From positions 62,001 to 126,000 of the forward strand of contig JAJLTO010000008.1 of NCBI GenBank assembly GCA_030568195.1: 64,000 bases of DNA, read 5' to 3'. The DNA comes from Dipodascopsis uninucleata var. uninucleata. Its lineage: Eukaryota; Ascomycota; Lipomycetes; Lipomycetales; Lipomycetaceae. The translations under genes were made by a program, and so were the position numbers. Below the pieces are notes generated by a model. The model was not told where the DNA came from and searched no databases. It saw only the letters and a list, made by a program, of their open reading frames with translations. Positions 44,841 to 55,856 of the stretch are shown here, in pieces (within the stretch, counting starts at the first letter, position 1; each line of letters opens with the position of its first letter).

Positions 44841-45978
44841 ATGTCTACTGCAATTCATAATAATTCGATGTCTTTTGGTGGTAGCAGTATGCTACGTCGT
44901 GCTCAGGCTTCCCTGAAAAGAGTAAGAGTCTAGAGTGAAAAGTGTCTACAGCTAGTCCGATTCGCTTCAAATAATGGAGGAATAGAATCGGTTTGAGGAA
45001 AATAATACTAACATTTAATCAATCTAGAGTCGAATGCGCTTGAGATCAGATTCTGGCAATGAAACTAAGTCTGGCGTATCATTCTCGAGCGTATCCTCAG
45101 CAGACTTGGAAGCATTTCAGGCTTCCTTCATGCTCGCTCAGTCTACACTTGCCAAAGACTTTTGCGAGATGTCTTCATCATTCGGTAAGGCTTCTGAAGA
45201 TTCGGATCTTATTGATATCAATGCCCTTTTGAAAGCCTATCCGCAGACATGTTCAGCATATTTTTCTACTAGTAGCACTTTGTCCGAAGATCGAACAATG
45301 ACGCGTGATCACACAGGTCTTCTAACTGATAACAATGATGAGACTGAATATTTTACAGCCCTTGGTAATTCTATAGCTCAGATGTCATCTATATCAGGAG
45401 ATAGTGAATTCTCTGCTATAGTTAGATACATTATTAGTGGAAAAGACGTAATAGGTCAGCCAAGCAAGGCTCCTGTGCTCGAAATGCCTCCTACCGAGCC
45501 TGTGCAAGCTATCCACGAAAATTGGGAGGAGGGGAATGAAGGTCCAAGTACTGCTAACTGCTCCTCAATTGACCAGAAGAGAAGAAATGGATCTGAGCTG
45601 CGACGCGTCTATTCATCTGCTGATGGTGGCTACCGATATGTCCTCTTCCCAGTAAACTCAAACGATCGGGCTCGAGCCAATTCCTCATATCTTGGAGCTC
45701 TGTCGTCCATATCCTCGAGTCTTGAGAAAAAAACAAAATCCTCTCAGCATCGTTCTTTAGACTCTTCAAAATCTGGGATTAGAATCTTATCTTTTGCAGC
45801 AGATATTTGCTTTGGCGCAAAACATTACAGCTCTCTTACTCTACGCCGAGTTGCTAGAGCACTTCACAAGTTCGTGAGCAGTGTGCTAAAAGTCCTGGGT
45901 GCTGTTGGAAAAAAGATAAAGTTCTATCTACTCTGTACGATTCTTTGCTGTACTGTTTACCTTACTGAGCCATTTTAA
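44841..45978 (+). CDS. unknown protein with hydrophobic C-terminal tail
   Basis: Two exons: 44841-44921 and 45028-45978, joined across a 106-nt intron (GTAAGA...TACTAAC...ATCTAG), giving 343 residues. The N-terminus is basic (MLRRAQASLKRSRMRLRS). Most of the protein is Ser-rich and polar, with a more structured patch (ELRRVYSSADGGYRYVLFP). The last third is basic (LRRVARALHKF, KKIKF) and it ends in a hydrophobic segment (FYLLCTILCCTVYL) five residues before the stop, as in a tail-anchored membrane protein facing the cytosol. I do not recognise the family. Confidence 0.7.
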
Positions 45979-46400
45979 AATTCTAAATACCTTCTTTTTT
46001 CCTGTTATGGGTGTTATCTCTGGGTGCTGTTTGTTGATGGTTATACTGTTCTTCGCTTGTGCCACTGTCGTTTGCTGATCCTTTTTCTCGACTTTTTCCG
46101 AAACTTCCGTTCCTTTTATATTTCTCTCTGTGATTCCCTTTTCCTCACACTACCAAATTACTATATCCGACTTCGTTTGCATGATTACTAGTTATTTATT
46201 GAAATATAGACTAAGAATATATATGTTTAGCATGAACTTGTATCATTTGTAGAAACGCATAGGTTAAGGGTAATTTGGCTACAAGCTTGTAAAAAAATTC
46301 TGAGCGGATTTACATGTGGATGTCTTGACCACTAATCTTCCCGGAAGATAGACATTAATTCGTACTCGTGGAGAACATTATGTACTGATTTGGATCTTAA
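45979..46400. other. intergenic between tandem genes
   Basis: T-rich 3' flank of the preceding gene then AT-rich promoter of the methyltransferase gene. No frame above 60 codons. Confidence 0.5.
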
Positions 46401-47489
46401 ATGAGTTCTTTAGAGTCTTCAAGAATTTTGGCTGAACATTCGGTGGCGTCGGCGGTGGCCAGTATCGCTTCATTACCTGTAAAACTGCCATCTCGGGTAT
46501 TCTCGCCGTTTACAGAACATTCACTGGATCTTCCTTCCCTTGCGACGAAGCCTTCTAAAGAGGTATTATTAGGTATTCTAGTAAAATATTCGAGAGGAAG
46601 AGCAAGGAATTTTCAAGATGATTCACAATTGCTGGAATACGCTCCGCAAGGGATTGTGAGCTGGCTTACTCGTGTAATAGGATGCGGACTGGAATGGATA
46701 GATAGTTATGATGATCGTGAATTGATCTGGGATCAGGCATCGAAACGCATTGCTGAGAGATGTGGACGAACTGCAACACCAACTATGGAAAGAGAGTTTG
46801 ATATTGGTACCAATAATACTATTAAGAAGCCGATAGTACTTGTTGAGCCAAGTCTCACTGCCGACTCTCTTGGACTAAAAACTTGGGGAAGCTCACTTTT
46901 ACTCGCAAGACGGTTTTGCAATCTTGAAATTGAGTTACCTAAGTCAAAGCCAGTCCTTGAACTCGGTGCAGGAACTGGACTAGTTGGTATCGTTCTTGGA
47001 TTGTTAGGTTATTCTGTGTTGATGACGGATTTGAAGGAGATTCTGTCGAATCTTTCCATAAACGTCGAAAGAAATAAGCAAGAATTTTTCATCAGTGCTA
47101 CGGAAAATTACGACGTAAAGGTTGAAGAGCTTAATTGGCTCAACGTTCATGAAAGCGAATCTTTTAAGCGGAGAGAGAAGTTTACATCAATTGTTCTTTC
47201 CGATCCCATATATTCATCAGAACATCCAGAGATGCTGAAAGAGGTCATAAAAACAATGCTAAATTATGATGATACAGAATGCAGTGTCGTGATTCAGTTG
47301 CCCTTGCGAGAGAAATTTGGAGACTTGCGAAGACTCTTATGGAGATCCTTGACAGATATATCACTTGGCATTTTGCGATATGGAACTGAAGAAGGGAGGG
47401 ATGATTTTGGAGAAGAAATTTTTATGTGGGTTGTATGGAGACCAAAAGAGTTGTTGAGCATTGCCATAGATATAGATATATTGCCATAG
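46401..47489 (+). CDS. EFM2: protein-lysine methyltransferase, EFM2-like (Methyltransf_16)
   Basis: A 362-residue single-exon gene. A family-specific N-terminal half precedes the class I SAM domain: LGLKTWGSSLLLARR, motif I VLELGAGTGLVGIVLG (~190-205), acidic VLMTDLKEIL, and the post-motif SDPIYSSEHPEML with the DPxY signature of the FAM86/METTL21-like group. Yeast Efm2 methylates elongation factor eEF2 on lysine in the cytosol; the length (yeast 419) and N-terminal extension fit it better than Efm3. Start is the first ATG. Efm3 or another family-16 enzyme is the alternative. Confidence 0.75.
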   Translation: MSSLESSRILAEHSVASAVASIASLPVKLPSRVFSPFTEHSLDLPSLATKPSKEVLLGILVKYSRGRARNFQDDSQLLEYAPQGIVSWLTRVIGCGLEWIDSYDDRELIWDQASKRIAERCGRTATPTMEREFDIGTNNTIKKPIVLVEPSLTADSLGLKTWGSSLLLARRFCNLEIELPKSKPVLELGAGTGLVGIVLGLLGYSVLMTDLKEILSNLSINVERNKQEFFISATENYDVKVEELNWLNVHESESFKRREKFTSIVLSDPIYSSEHPEMLKEVIKTMLNYDDTECSVVIQLPLREKFGDLRRLLWRSLTDISLGILRYGTEEGRDDFGEEIFMWVVWRPKELLSIAIDIDILP

Positions 47490-47565
47490 CATTAATAGAC
47501 TGACTTAAGTGTATTGATTCCATAGTCATATCGAAACAATATAGAGCATATTAGTAAAAGGATAG

Positions 47566-48981
47566 TTATAATGGAAATGGATCAGTATTACTGAGGACAA
47601 CAATCTTACGTTCCCGTGAGATATATCCCTTCATGTTGCCCTGATAAATCATCACAGCTGCCCAGCACTCTATTTGCTCGTCGTCAACATCTATTCCCAC
47701 GAATTGTAAGCCTTGTCTGAACGCAGATATAGGAATTCTAGTGCTCTTGTCTAGAGCGAGATACACCTGTTGGAATAATCTCGGACGGACAATTTTGGAG
47801 CGAATTTTTAACATTGTTAGGTAGATTCTTCTTGTTACAAATATATGCTCGCGTGCTGCAAGAGCAGCTTCAAAAGAACGTAGATCTCCACGGCGAGTAG
47901 CCAGGAAGATTTCATTGTATATTATTTCCAATCGGGGAAATCGAACAAAGATAGCTTTGTTAGGGAACTTGCGATGCAGAAGACAGCATGTAGGAAGAAG
48001 ATACATGAGAATTAGTCTATGATGAAGTTAGTAAATAATGATATATACTAAAGATGCCATCAACTTACTCTTGGTTTTTCAACGCATGCTTATGACAAAG
48101 ATCTAGAGCTGACTGAAGCTTTTCCTCGGCCTGATATTGGATCAGTGACTAGACTCAACAAGCATTCTTAAAGCCATGACAATCACTCACCTGTTCATAA
48201 TTTTCTTCTAAGAAATTAAGAACACCTGAATAGTATTGAAATGCAACGATATGGCTTTTAGGGTAATCAGACAATGGGGGCATATCTGTTGACGAAGCTT
48301 TTAGAGCACGCAGGAGAGAATTCGCCAAAGAGATAGTTCCTAGTTTGAAATAGATTTTGAATAGTAAATACATTTCAAAATACACACCCCATTTCCTCGA
48401 CTTAGCCATGTTCTGATTTCTATCATTTAAGCAAATAGTAAAGGATCTATTAATTGTACGTGAAGCTTCTTCCAGTTTGTCGGCTTTCTCACCAATAGTC
48501 TCTCGAGCCTTGATGTGCTGATCTGCCTCTATTGCAATGATTCTCAACTGTCTAGTGACCGTGTATATCACATTGAGGATCCATCCATCTGATTTTTCGG
48601 ATATTCTGTTTATAAGCCTGTCAAATTATGATGTTAACTGCTAGTCTCATTACGACCTGTGTGTCAAATCCTGTTGACGCATACGTACTGTGCAAGAGCA
48701 TTCTGCTCCTTGTAAGCTTCCACTATATCTCTAGCGATATGTATGCTATATGCTACCTTCCAGCATAAAACGCCAACTTCTTGCCACATTTTATCACGAA
48801 TGGTCGTCTGTGCTGCACTTAGTACAGCCGTCGTACTTGTGTTTCGAACATCTCGCTGGTTCTTGATTAAAGTTGTTATAGGTCGGCCAGATAGAGAGAT
48901 CATATTAGCAAGATCTTTCGCTTGCTTTGCCTTGACAGCATTTTGCAGCTTGCTAAAGTACACTTCTAATTGATCAGACAT
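47566..48981 (-). CDS. PCI-domain protein of the CSN12/Thp1/PCID2 family
   Basis: Four exons: 48981-48689, 48617-48191, 48130-48069, 48016-47566, giving 410 residues; introns of 71, 60 and 52 nt all have standard donors and acceptors and keep the frame. Family features: N-terminal helical repeats with NRISEKSDGWIL, the RKWGVYFEMYLLFKIYFKLGTISLANSLLRAL helices, YYSGVLNFLEENYEQAEEKL, then the PCI domain (NEIFLATRRGDLRSFEAAL) and the C-terminal winged helix ending MIYQGNMKGYISRERKIVVL and NTDPFPL. Members are either Csn12 (COP9-linked, binds the splicing-associated Thp3) or Thp1/PCID2 (TREX-2 mRNA export). I cannot decide between them by eye. Confidence 0.85.
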
Positions 48982-49248
48982 GACTGTCGAATCTTAACGA
49001 CAGTAAATAGCAGATTCTACAAAAGATGGTGATCTAAATCTAAATAATCGAATTGAAAGGAGGATGTTGGAAGTATGTTTTTTCTATTAATGTATGCCAA
49101 AAACTCCCAAACTTCATAAACATCAAATCTTGCGTTGGAAACACAAAATACAAAACCAATCCTGCTGCTGTTCTAAAGAAATGTATCGTCAATCTGGTCA
49201 ATTGCAGATTTTGTTTTAAAGTACTGGTTTCCGAAATATTAGGATCAA
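48982..49248. promoter_or_regulatory. 267-bp bidirectional promoter (PCI gene / MDM12)
   Basis: The start codons of two divergent genes lie 267 bp apart, so promoters must overlap or be shared. AT-rich; no obvious bipartite site recognised. Confidence 0.55.
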
Positions 49249-50538
49249 ATGTCAATAGATATTGACTGGAATAGATTTGATTCTGCGGATCATGAGAGTA
49301 TTAACGAGTCAGTCCGCAGTTTTCTGGATGCCCAGTTTCAAAAGCTACGACTACCATCTTACATTGCTTCGGTATCTGTTATTGCATTTGATATAGGAAC
49401 TGTAGGACCTGTGATCGAAATAAAACATATAGGAGATCCCTATCAGGAATTTTACGAAGATAGTGATGAGCACTTACAAGATGGGAGTCAACAGCAAGGC
49501 GTTAACCAGCAGCAGGCTCTGTCTCCTCCAGCGCTACACATCGAGAGTCATCATCAAATTGTAAGGCAGGTACAATCACCACAAAATGAGGACCAGCAAG
49601 ATCACGGAGATGGAAGTGCGGAGAGTAGTAGTGAATCCACTGCCCTTGTCAATAACAGAGAGTCTTCATTCTCTTCGAGTCCCAATTATGGAAGTCAATA
49701 CATTCATCCTACTCCATCTCATCGAAATCGAACCCACGCCTTCGCATCTGTTCATAGCGCTCCTAATCTTCAATATTTTCATGCTGCTTTACCTAGGCCC
49801 TTGATTCCTACTTTGAATTCACAGCTGCAAAATCCTCTTAGAGACTTATCCGGCTTAGTTAGTCCAAATATGCGGTCACCTCCTTATGTTGAGAATGAAG
49901 ACGATGACGACGATAGCGCATTAGCTGCTGCGTATTCTCCCGTATATGACAATATTAATCCTGCTGGGACTGTCTATGATGAAACTACAGGACTCAGGGT
50001 ATCATCTTCGAATCAAAATTTGAGCTCTCATGTGAATAGCTCGCCTGCTAGTGGATCTTCTCCAGATGGAATCAATCTCAGTAGAATAGCGTCTCCGGCA
50101 CTTAGTCAGCCACCACCATTTGCAGCACGAGAAGAAGATATCCAGTTACTCATGCACATCAAGTACAAAGGAGATGTCAAAATAATTTTAACAGCAACAT
50201 TGAGAATAAATTATCCATCGCCCAATTTCTTAACATTACCAATAAAGCTGATTGTTACTGGGCTAGAGGTTGATGCTATGTCCGTTTTAGCATATATTAG
50301 TCGACAGATTCATTTCAGTTTCATTAGCGACGTAGGCTCTGGAAATAATTCAGAACCAACTCACGAGCACTTTGAAGTGTTAAAGAACATTAAAGTCGAG
50401 TCCGAAATCGGCGATCAGGTTGGCAAAGGAGCAGTCTTGAAAAATGTCGGTAAAGTAGAGAAATTTGTTCTTGAACGTCTTCGAGCGCTTGTTCGTGATG
50501 AAATAGCTTGGCCTAATTGGATTACCTTTGAATTCTAA
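49249..50538 (+). CDS. MDM12: ERMES tether subunit Mdm12
   Basis: A 429-residue intronless gene. The N-terminus MSIDIDW and the SMP-domain start (LDAQFQKLRLPSYIASVSVIAFDIGT, IEIKHIGDPYQEFYED) are diagnostic of Mdm12. A long Ser/Gln/Pro-rich insertion (~75-285) interrupts the domain, as is usual in fungal Mdm12. The second half resumes with IQLLMHIKYKGDVKIILTATL, LPIKLIVTGLEVDAMSVLAYI and ends RALVRDEIAWPNWITFEF, the typical end. Mdm12 bridges Mmm1 and Mdm34 at ER-mitochondria contacts and transfers phospholipids through its SMP tunnel. Confidence 0.95.
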   Translation: MSIDIDWNRFDSADHESINESVRSFLDAQFQKLRLPSYIASVSVIAFDIGTVGPVIEIKHIGDPYQEFYEDSDEHLQDGSQQQGVNQQQALSPPALHIESHHQIVRQVQSPQNEDQQDHGDGSAESSSESTALVNNRESSFSSSPNYGSQYIHPTPSHRNRTHAFASVHSAPNLQYFHAALPRPLIPTLNSQLQNPLRDLSGLVSPNMRSPPYVENEDDDDDSALAAAYSPVYDNINPAGTVYDETTGLRVSSSNQNLSSHVNSSPASGSSPDGINLSRIASPALSQPPPFAAREEDIQLLMHIKYKGDVKIILTATLRINYPSPNFLTLPIKLIVTGLEVDAMSVLAYISRQIHFSFISDVGSGNNSEPTHEHFEVLKNIKVESEIGDQVGKGAVLKNVGKVEKFVLERLRALVRDEIAWPNWITFEF

Positions 50539-51229
50539 GACGCCTACCTTATTAGAAGCCGATTTGTACATAGATAATTAAATAGCATGCTTGTTTGTTT
50601 CCTGTTATAGTATTACTCATATAGTCAAGACAAGCTCTCTGACTGTGGCACCAAATGCTGTTCAGTTACCTATAAATTTCTACCATCTTCACTGATATGA
50701 TTTATTTTGTTTCACGTCTACCTGAAACAGCATAGTACAATACTGTTCAGCTGATTTACTACAGTTGTTGAAAACTTGAAAGTCAACTACTGAATGCAAG
50801 GGTGCTGACATGATAGTATAGTATGTAGTCAGATTCTGAATGGATGTCTCTATTTATAAAAGTTCGCGTTCATATGCATCTTCGTAATATTTCTTACACC
50901 GTTTTTCCCAGAATTTTAGTCTGATAAAATCATGTCATAGAATACTCTGTTTCTTAAACAAAGTAATTGACGATATATCCCTTAAACATGAGGCTACTGA
51001 GTGTAATAAATAATATAAACGTGAGATCACATCTTATATCTTTGCGTATCTCGTCTAGCACCATCATGATCTTGCTAATAGTCCTTTAAGGTATGGCCGA
51101 CGATTATTAGATCCTCTCATAAAGCTCATTCAGACTCAGAATCTGCCAGCTCGAAGGTAGGTTACAGCGAACTAATTCGAACTAAAATATGACCATAGAA
51201 AGTTACTCACCTACACAATTCAGATTAAG
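50539..51229. other. intergenic
   Basis: 3' flank of MDM12 and promoter of the next gene. An ATG at 51093 gives only five codons. No frame above 60 codons. Confidence 0.5.
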
Positions 51230-52710
51230 ATGCCATCATCTAGATTCGACAGGCATACAACCCTTGTTAAACGAATTTTCAAGGTAAATAACATATTATT
51301 CGCTAAGAAACTACTAGAAACTGATTGATTTGTTAATAAGCGTAAAAATCGACCGTATCCTGTAATTGATAGCAGATCTATAGAAGTGAGTTTATATAAG
51401 ATATGATCTAATGGCTATAATATTGACCTCGATGATATAGGAGCGTACCAAAATTCAGGTTTGTAAAGATTACTTTTTATCTTAATTGGAATAACAAAAA
51501 AGAGACTAACTAGGTGAAATAGACCACAAGAACATTCAATACATTTAAAGCGTTCAGTACAGGCAAACTTGAAGCTTGCTCAACGGAACCATTGCAAAAT
51601 GGTGAAGTTTATGCAAATTCCAACTCATCCTCAGACGTTGCAAAGTTTAGCTACATCAGCGGTCAGTCACTAAACTATATAAAATATTCCCCACAGTCTC
51701 TATGGAAAATCTTGTACAGAAAAAAGTTATCTCGAAAGCTTGTAATGGAGACATTCCAGATCGAAGAGGCAGATCAACCCACTTTCGACTCATTGGATTA
51801 TATTATAAGTCCTCAGACTAAGGCGACATTCATCCACGACATTGAAGATATGAGCATTTTCGATATTGATTCCATAGAAACTACTCAAGAGAGTATACCG
51901 ACACCGGCCATTATACATATAACAGATACAGGGCATGAAGAAATAATACATACCATACACGATAACTCGCTTAATACAACCTCCAGTGACCTCAGAGATA
52001 TCAGATCAGCCTCTTCAAACGTTACTAGCGCAACGGTGTCTTTCTATGATTTGGAAAGGATCTTCGAGGTCCCTTCGAACCCATTATTAAGTGATATCGA
52101 ATATCTCTCACAATGTGAAGAGGAACGCTATATACCTAGTTCAACTGTTTGCCCAAAACCCATGAGTATCTATATTGAAGAGAGTCTTGGCTGCGATGTT
52201 CCTGCACAGCCAAATGATATACATGGATCCTCCCCGTGTTTCACGGCGAGCGATCTTTCGTCTGATCGGCTAGAAGCTATAGTTGATGAGCATCATTCTC
52301 CTGACACGACAATTAAGAGTGAAGCTGAAACTTTCAGCTCTACTACTGACAGTCTCTATACCGTTGACTTAAACACTGGTAATATAATCGCTTGCGACGA
52401 AACATTAGAAGATTTTCCAAGAGACCTGACTTCTGTCTTTACTCAGACTGTCTGCGATGTCCTGTGTATTCTAGGAGAGCATACTGCAAAGATAGTACAA
52501 CAGTCAGTCATCAAACGTGACTTCAACACAAATGAGTCGTCCAACAAGCCACCAACGCGAACTGCACTTTCGCATAATCTACATTCCTTTATCCAAAACG
52601 AAAACGAAGCGGTTAATAAATCTTTGCATTTATTCGATCAAGATATTCCGATGATTCAGAAGCCGCCTCCAGTATATGCACTTCCTTCCAGGCTTATGAC
52701 TCTAAACTAA
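51230..52710 (+). CDS. unknown acidic protein, four exons with an 18-nt microexon
   Basis: Proposed exons: 51230-51283, 51341-51385, 51441-51458, 51523-52710, giving 434 residues, all junctions phase 0. Introns are 57, 55 and 64 nt with donors GTAAAT, GTGAGT, GTTTGT; the third has CTAAC 12 nt before its AG. The main frame has no ATG near its 5' end and is open to a TAG that forms the third acceptor, which forces an upstream exon. The N-terminus is basic (SSRFDRHTTLVKRIFKRKNR), the rest acidic and Ser/Thr-rich, with DLTSVFTQTVCDVLCILGEHTAKIV as the only clearly helical part. No family recognised. The three small exons are inferred from signals and frame, not similarity. Confidence 0.6.
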
Positions 52711-53114
52711 TTCGAGTAGTGATTATGAGCTACCTTTCCTACGAATGATGGTTACAGACTTATGGTAGCTCCACGAGATACAGGTGCTACGCACAGAATA
52801 CATGCGTGTTCTTTTTATGATATTAATTTTACCGTGCTCTATCATTCACATAGCTTTGGTAGCAAATGCATACACTCATTAAGAAACTTTTGTCATACAT
52901 TTTCCTTATGTCCAGAGTAAATTTATAGATTAGCGTTTGGGAGTTGTAAACAGAAACCAAATATCTAAAACATCGCGGGCCTCTGAGGACTTTGGTGTCT
53001 ACCATAATCACTCATGTAACAACGATTATCAGATCGTCAATTAATTAAGATATCTGTTAATAATTTTAACTTGAGTAGAAACAATTTCTGGATCAAAACG
53101 AGAAGGGTTTCCAG
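52711..53114. other. intergenic between tandem genes
   Basis: About 400 bp of spacer. A 60-codon minus-strand frame (52829-53011) looks random. Confidence 0.5.
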
Positions 53115-55856
53115 ATGTCCAAGGTAGAGCGTTTGTTTTGATTACGCGTGTGAAAGGTGTATCGTGGCTGGACTAACTTCTTAATAGAACATAGCTAAAG
53201 AGAACTTTGAACCAAGGCGTCAGGATGATAGTGATATTGCGGAAATCCTTTCATGGTTTGAAAGTAAGATGAAATACGAAGCAAGTGGCTCAGTAGCTCC
53301 TGCTGTTGCGGAACCACCCGCAGATCTACATCCCAGTGTAAGTAGCTTGTCACTCGAGCAACAGTCACAGAAATTCAACAACCTAAACAGCATACTATAT
53401 CAATCATTTAAGAATGCACCGGCCCAAGACAAAGACTATCAAGAGAAAAAAGAGAAATGGAAGCGACTTCAAGCGTATCTTAGAACTCAGGATCCCTGGA
53501 TGTCAATACCTGAACAAAATTCTTATACGCCTACAAGGCGGGGACTCGTTAGCGCAACTCAGAGTATTAGAGAGAGTTATATAGGAGAAAATTTGCTAGA
53601 CTCTAAAACCACCTTGAGCGGCATTGGTATGTCAGCGTCTTCTTTATCCTCGTACTCTACCAATTCTCTTACCAGCGATGGTCCTACTAGTAACATGCCA
53701 GATCACACCACACCAAACTCGTCAGTGTGTAGTGGTCACGGAGACCTCGACAGCAGACAGATAAATACCCCGTTAATATACGACAGACCCTCCTTAGCCT
53801 TTGATAGGATGCCTTTTCCTACAAATAAAGGGGAATTCTGTCTGTCAGGTGATTACCGAGGTGAGCAGTCGTATCTTCAAGGCATACCCGAGAATCGTTC
53901 AGTAAAGTCAATGGTCAATGAAAGTAGAATATCAGGCACAGGCACAAACCCTAGTATTCTAAGGACGCCTCACAGTACATCTCCGTGTAGATCCAGTGGA
54001 GATGATTCAGATGGTAGTATGTCTAAGAAGTTGAAGGATCTGATAAAGGAAGCACTATTAGATCTTGCTGGACAATACAAAGAGCCGAAAGAAACAGATG
54101 ACCAGAAGAGTGAAGATACTGCTCAGCATATAACTGGAAAATATACAGCCCCTTCTATTTATACCGAACCTCGTATATCCAACAAATTAGAGTCTATATC
54201 GATTGATGATGTGATCAACGGACTCCCCAGTTTACCAATAGAGTTACCTAGTGCCATCAATACCAAAATAGATGATCGGTGCGCGACATCAAAAACAACA
54301 TTTAATGAAAATGGAAAGAGAAAGCGTGAAGATTCACCTGATTTAGATACCACATACATTAGTGAATATCTGCCACGGTCGAGAAAACTGAAGCTTGAAC
54401 GCTCTCAGAGAGGTGTTACCAATGCGTATGATTCACCGGTATCTGTTGCTGAAATGGATCTCAACATGTCCGAAGAACTTTTTGCCCAACAAATAGAAGA
54501 TCATAGGGCCTTAAAATGTCGCGATATCAGATATCCACTAGCCATGATGCAAAAAATCCGCAAATATGCTCGAGTCCTAGCTTTGGTATGCTCCGACAGT
54601 CCAGAATATTGCATTGAGATTCTCAATAAATGCTCAGTTCTCAATAGATTATTCTTTTTCTCGTCTACCATGGCCTGGTATTACCTTTCCGAACTTAATT
54701 TCTTTGGGCCTGTGTTTTCGGTGTTCAGCTGTCATCACGATCCTCTGAGAGTTAACTTTCGATCTTATTATTTACATAGAACTGCAGAACGTAACAACTT
54801 GCTTTTGACTCTGAAGAGCCATTGGCTCAACAGACTCTACGAGAAGGCTGGAATGCCTCGCGGTAAATTTGGGCTCTATTTTAATGGAATTGACATAACA
54901 CGCGTTTTATGTGAAACTGAAGCTTGGAATGTTGCTCTCGCTTGTTGGATTCGACTCTTCGCCAAGAGAATCAAAAAGGACTTTTTTAAGCAGAAGCCTA
55001 GTGAATGGAAGTCATTAATTGCAGATAGTAAAATGTCTACTATTATTGATGTCCAGCGAGAAGCTGGTGAAATATGGGTAGTACTGTTTTCCGATGGCTT
55101 CGCTTTATATGTGGTATCCTCCACAGGAATGGTTATCGGAGTTCGATATCTAAATCGAAAGAGAATTCTTTTTTCAAGCTTTGATACTCAATATAATTCT
55201 AAATATGAATTTGGTTCTGTTAAAGACGTCAGGTTCCTAAATCCTACTGTTCAAGCAGATTGGATGTCCTATATTTTCGTTAATAGAAGCAGTCAGCAAG
55301 TGGAAGATATGCGAGTTGGCAAACCATTTCCTCGCTACAAGGATCTGCTTTGTTATGTTTATCCGATCAACAAAGAATTGGAATCGAAGCAATATATAAG
55401 AGGCATTCCAGCTAAGTATTATAAATCAGAGAATCATAATCTGCTAGTGCTATGTAAACGATTTATTCTTTCTCACACGACCTCTCACAGAATTAGTCCA
55501 CATAGAAGGCACGAAGGTACCGCTTACGACTTGTCGTCTGATTTTGTGATTAGAGAGGCGTTCTTACCGCGACAGAAGGTTAGGATCGGAAGACGAGTTA
55601 TCACGCTTGACGATAATATTGCTTTCATAAAGACAAATTTATGTGGGTGGTTCGTGATTCCGGAGACTGGACAGGTGAGTTTGAATTGTAGAGGATTTGG
55701 GCATAGAGCTTGTATGATAAATATGCTAGGCCAGAAATTGTAAAATGCAAATTTGTTAACAAGATAGTATAGGAAATTGGACAGGATGATGCAATGGGAA
55801 TCCCAGAGTTTTGGACAAACTTCTTAAATGCCAACAAATGGGGTGAAACCCATTAG
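53115..55856 (+). CDS. large orphan protein, three exons with 9-nt first exon
   Basis: Proposed exons: 53115-53123 (Met-Ser-Lys), 53188-55674, 55773-55856, giving 859 residues in frame. Intron 1 (64 nt) has GTAGAG...GACTAAC...AATAG; intron 2 (98 nt) has GTGAGT...GTTAAC...GTATAG. The last exon codes a 27-residue tail with aromatic and acidic residues (IPEFWTNFLNANKWGETH). Residues ~1-430 are Ser/Thr/Pro-rich and disordered with a basic cluster GKRKRED near 380. Residues ~440-830 look folded: MMQKIRKYARVLALVCSDSP, GMPRGKFGLYFNGIDITRV, and an IWVVLFSDGFALYVVSSTGM beta-rich block. I do not recognise the family. Nuclear location is plausible from the basic cluster (inference). Confidence 0.7.
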
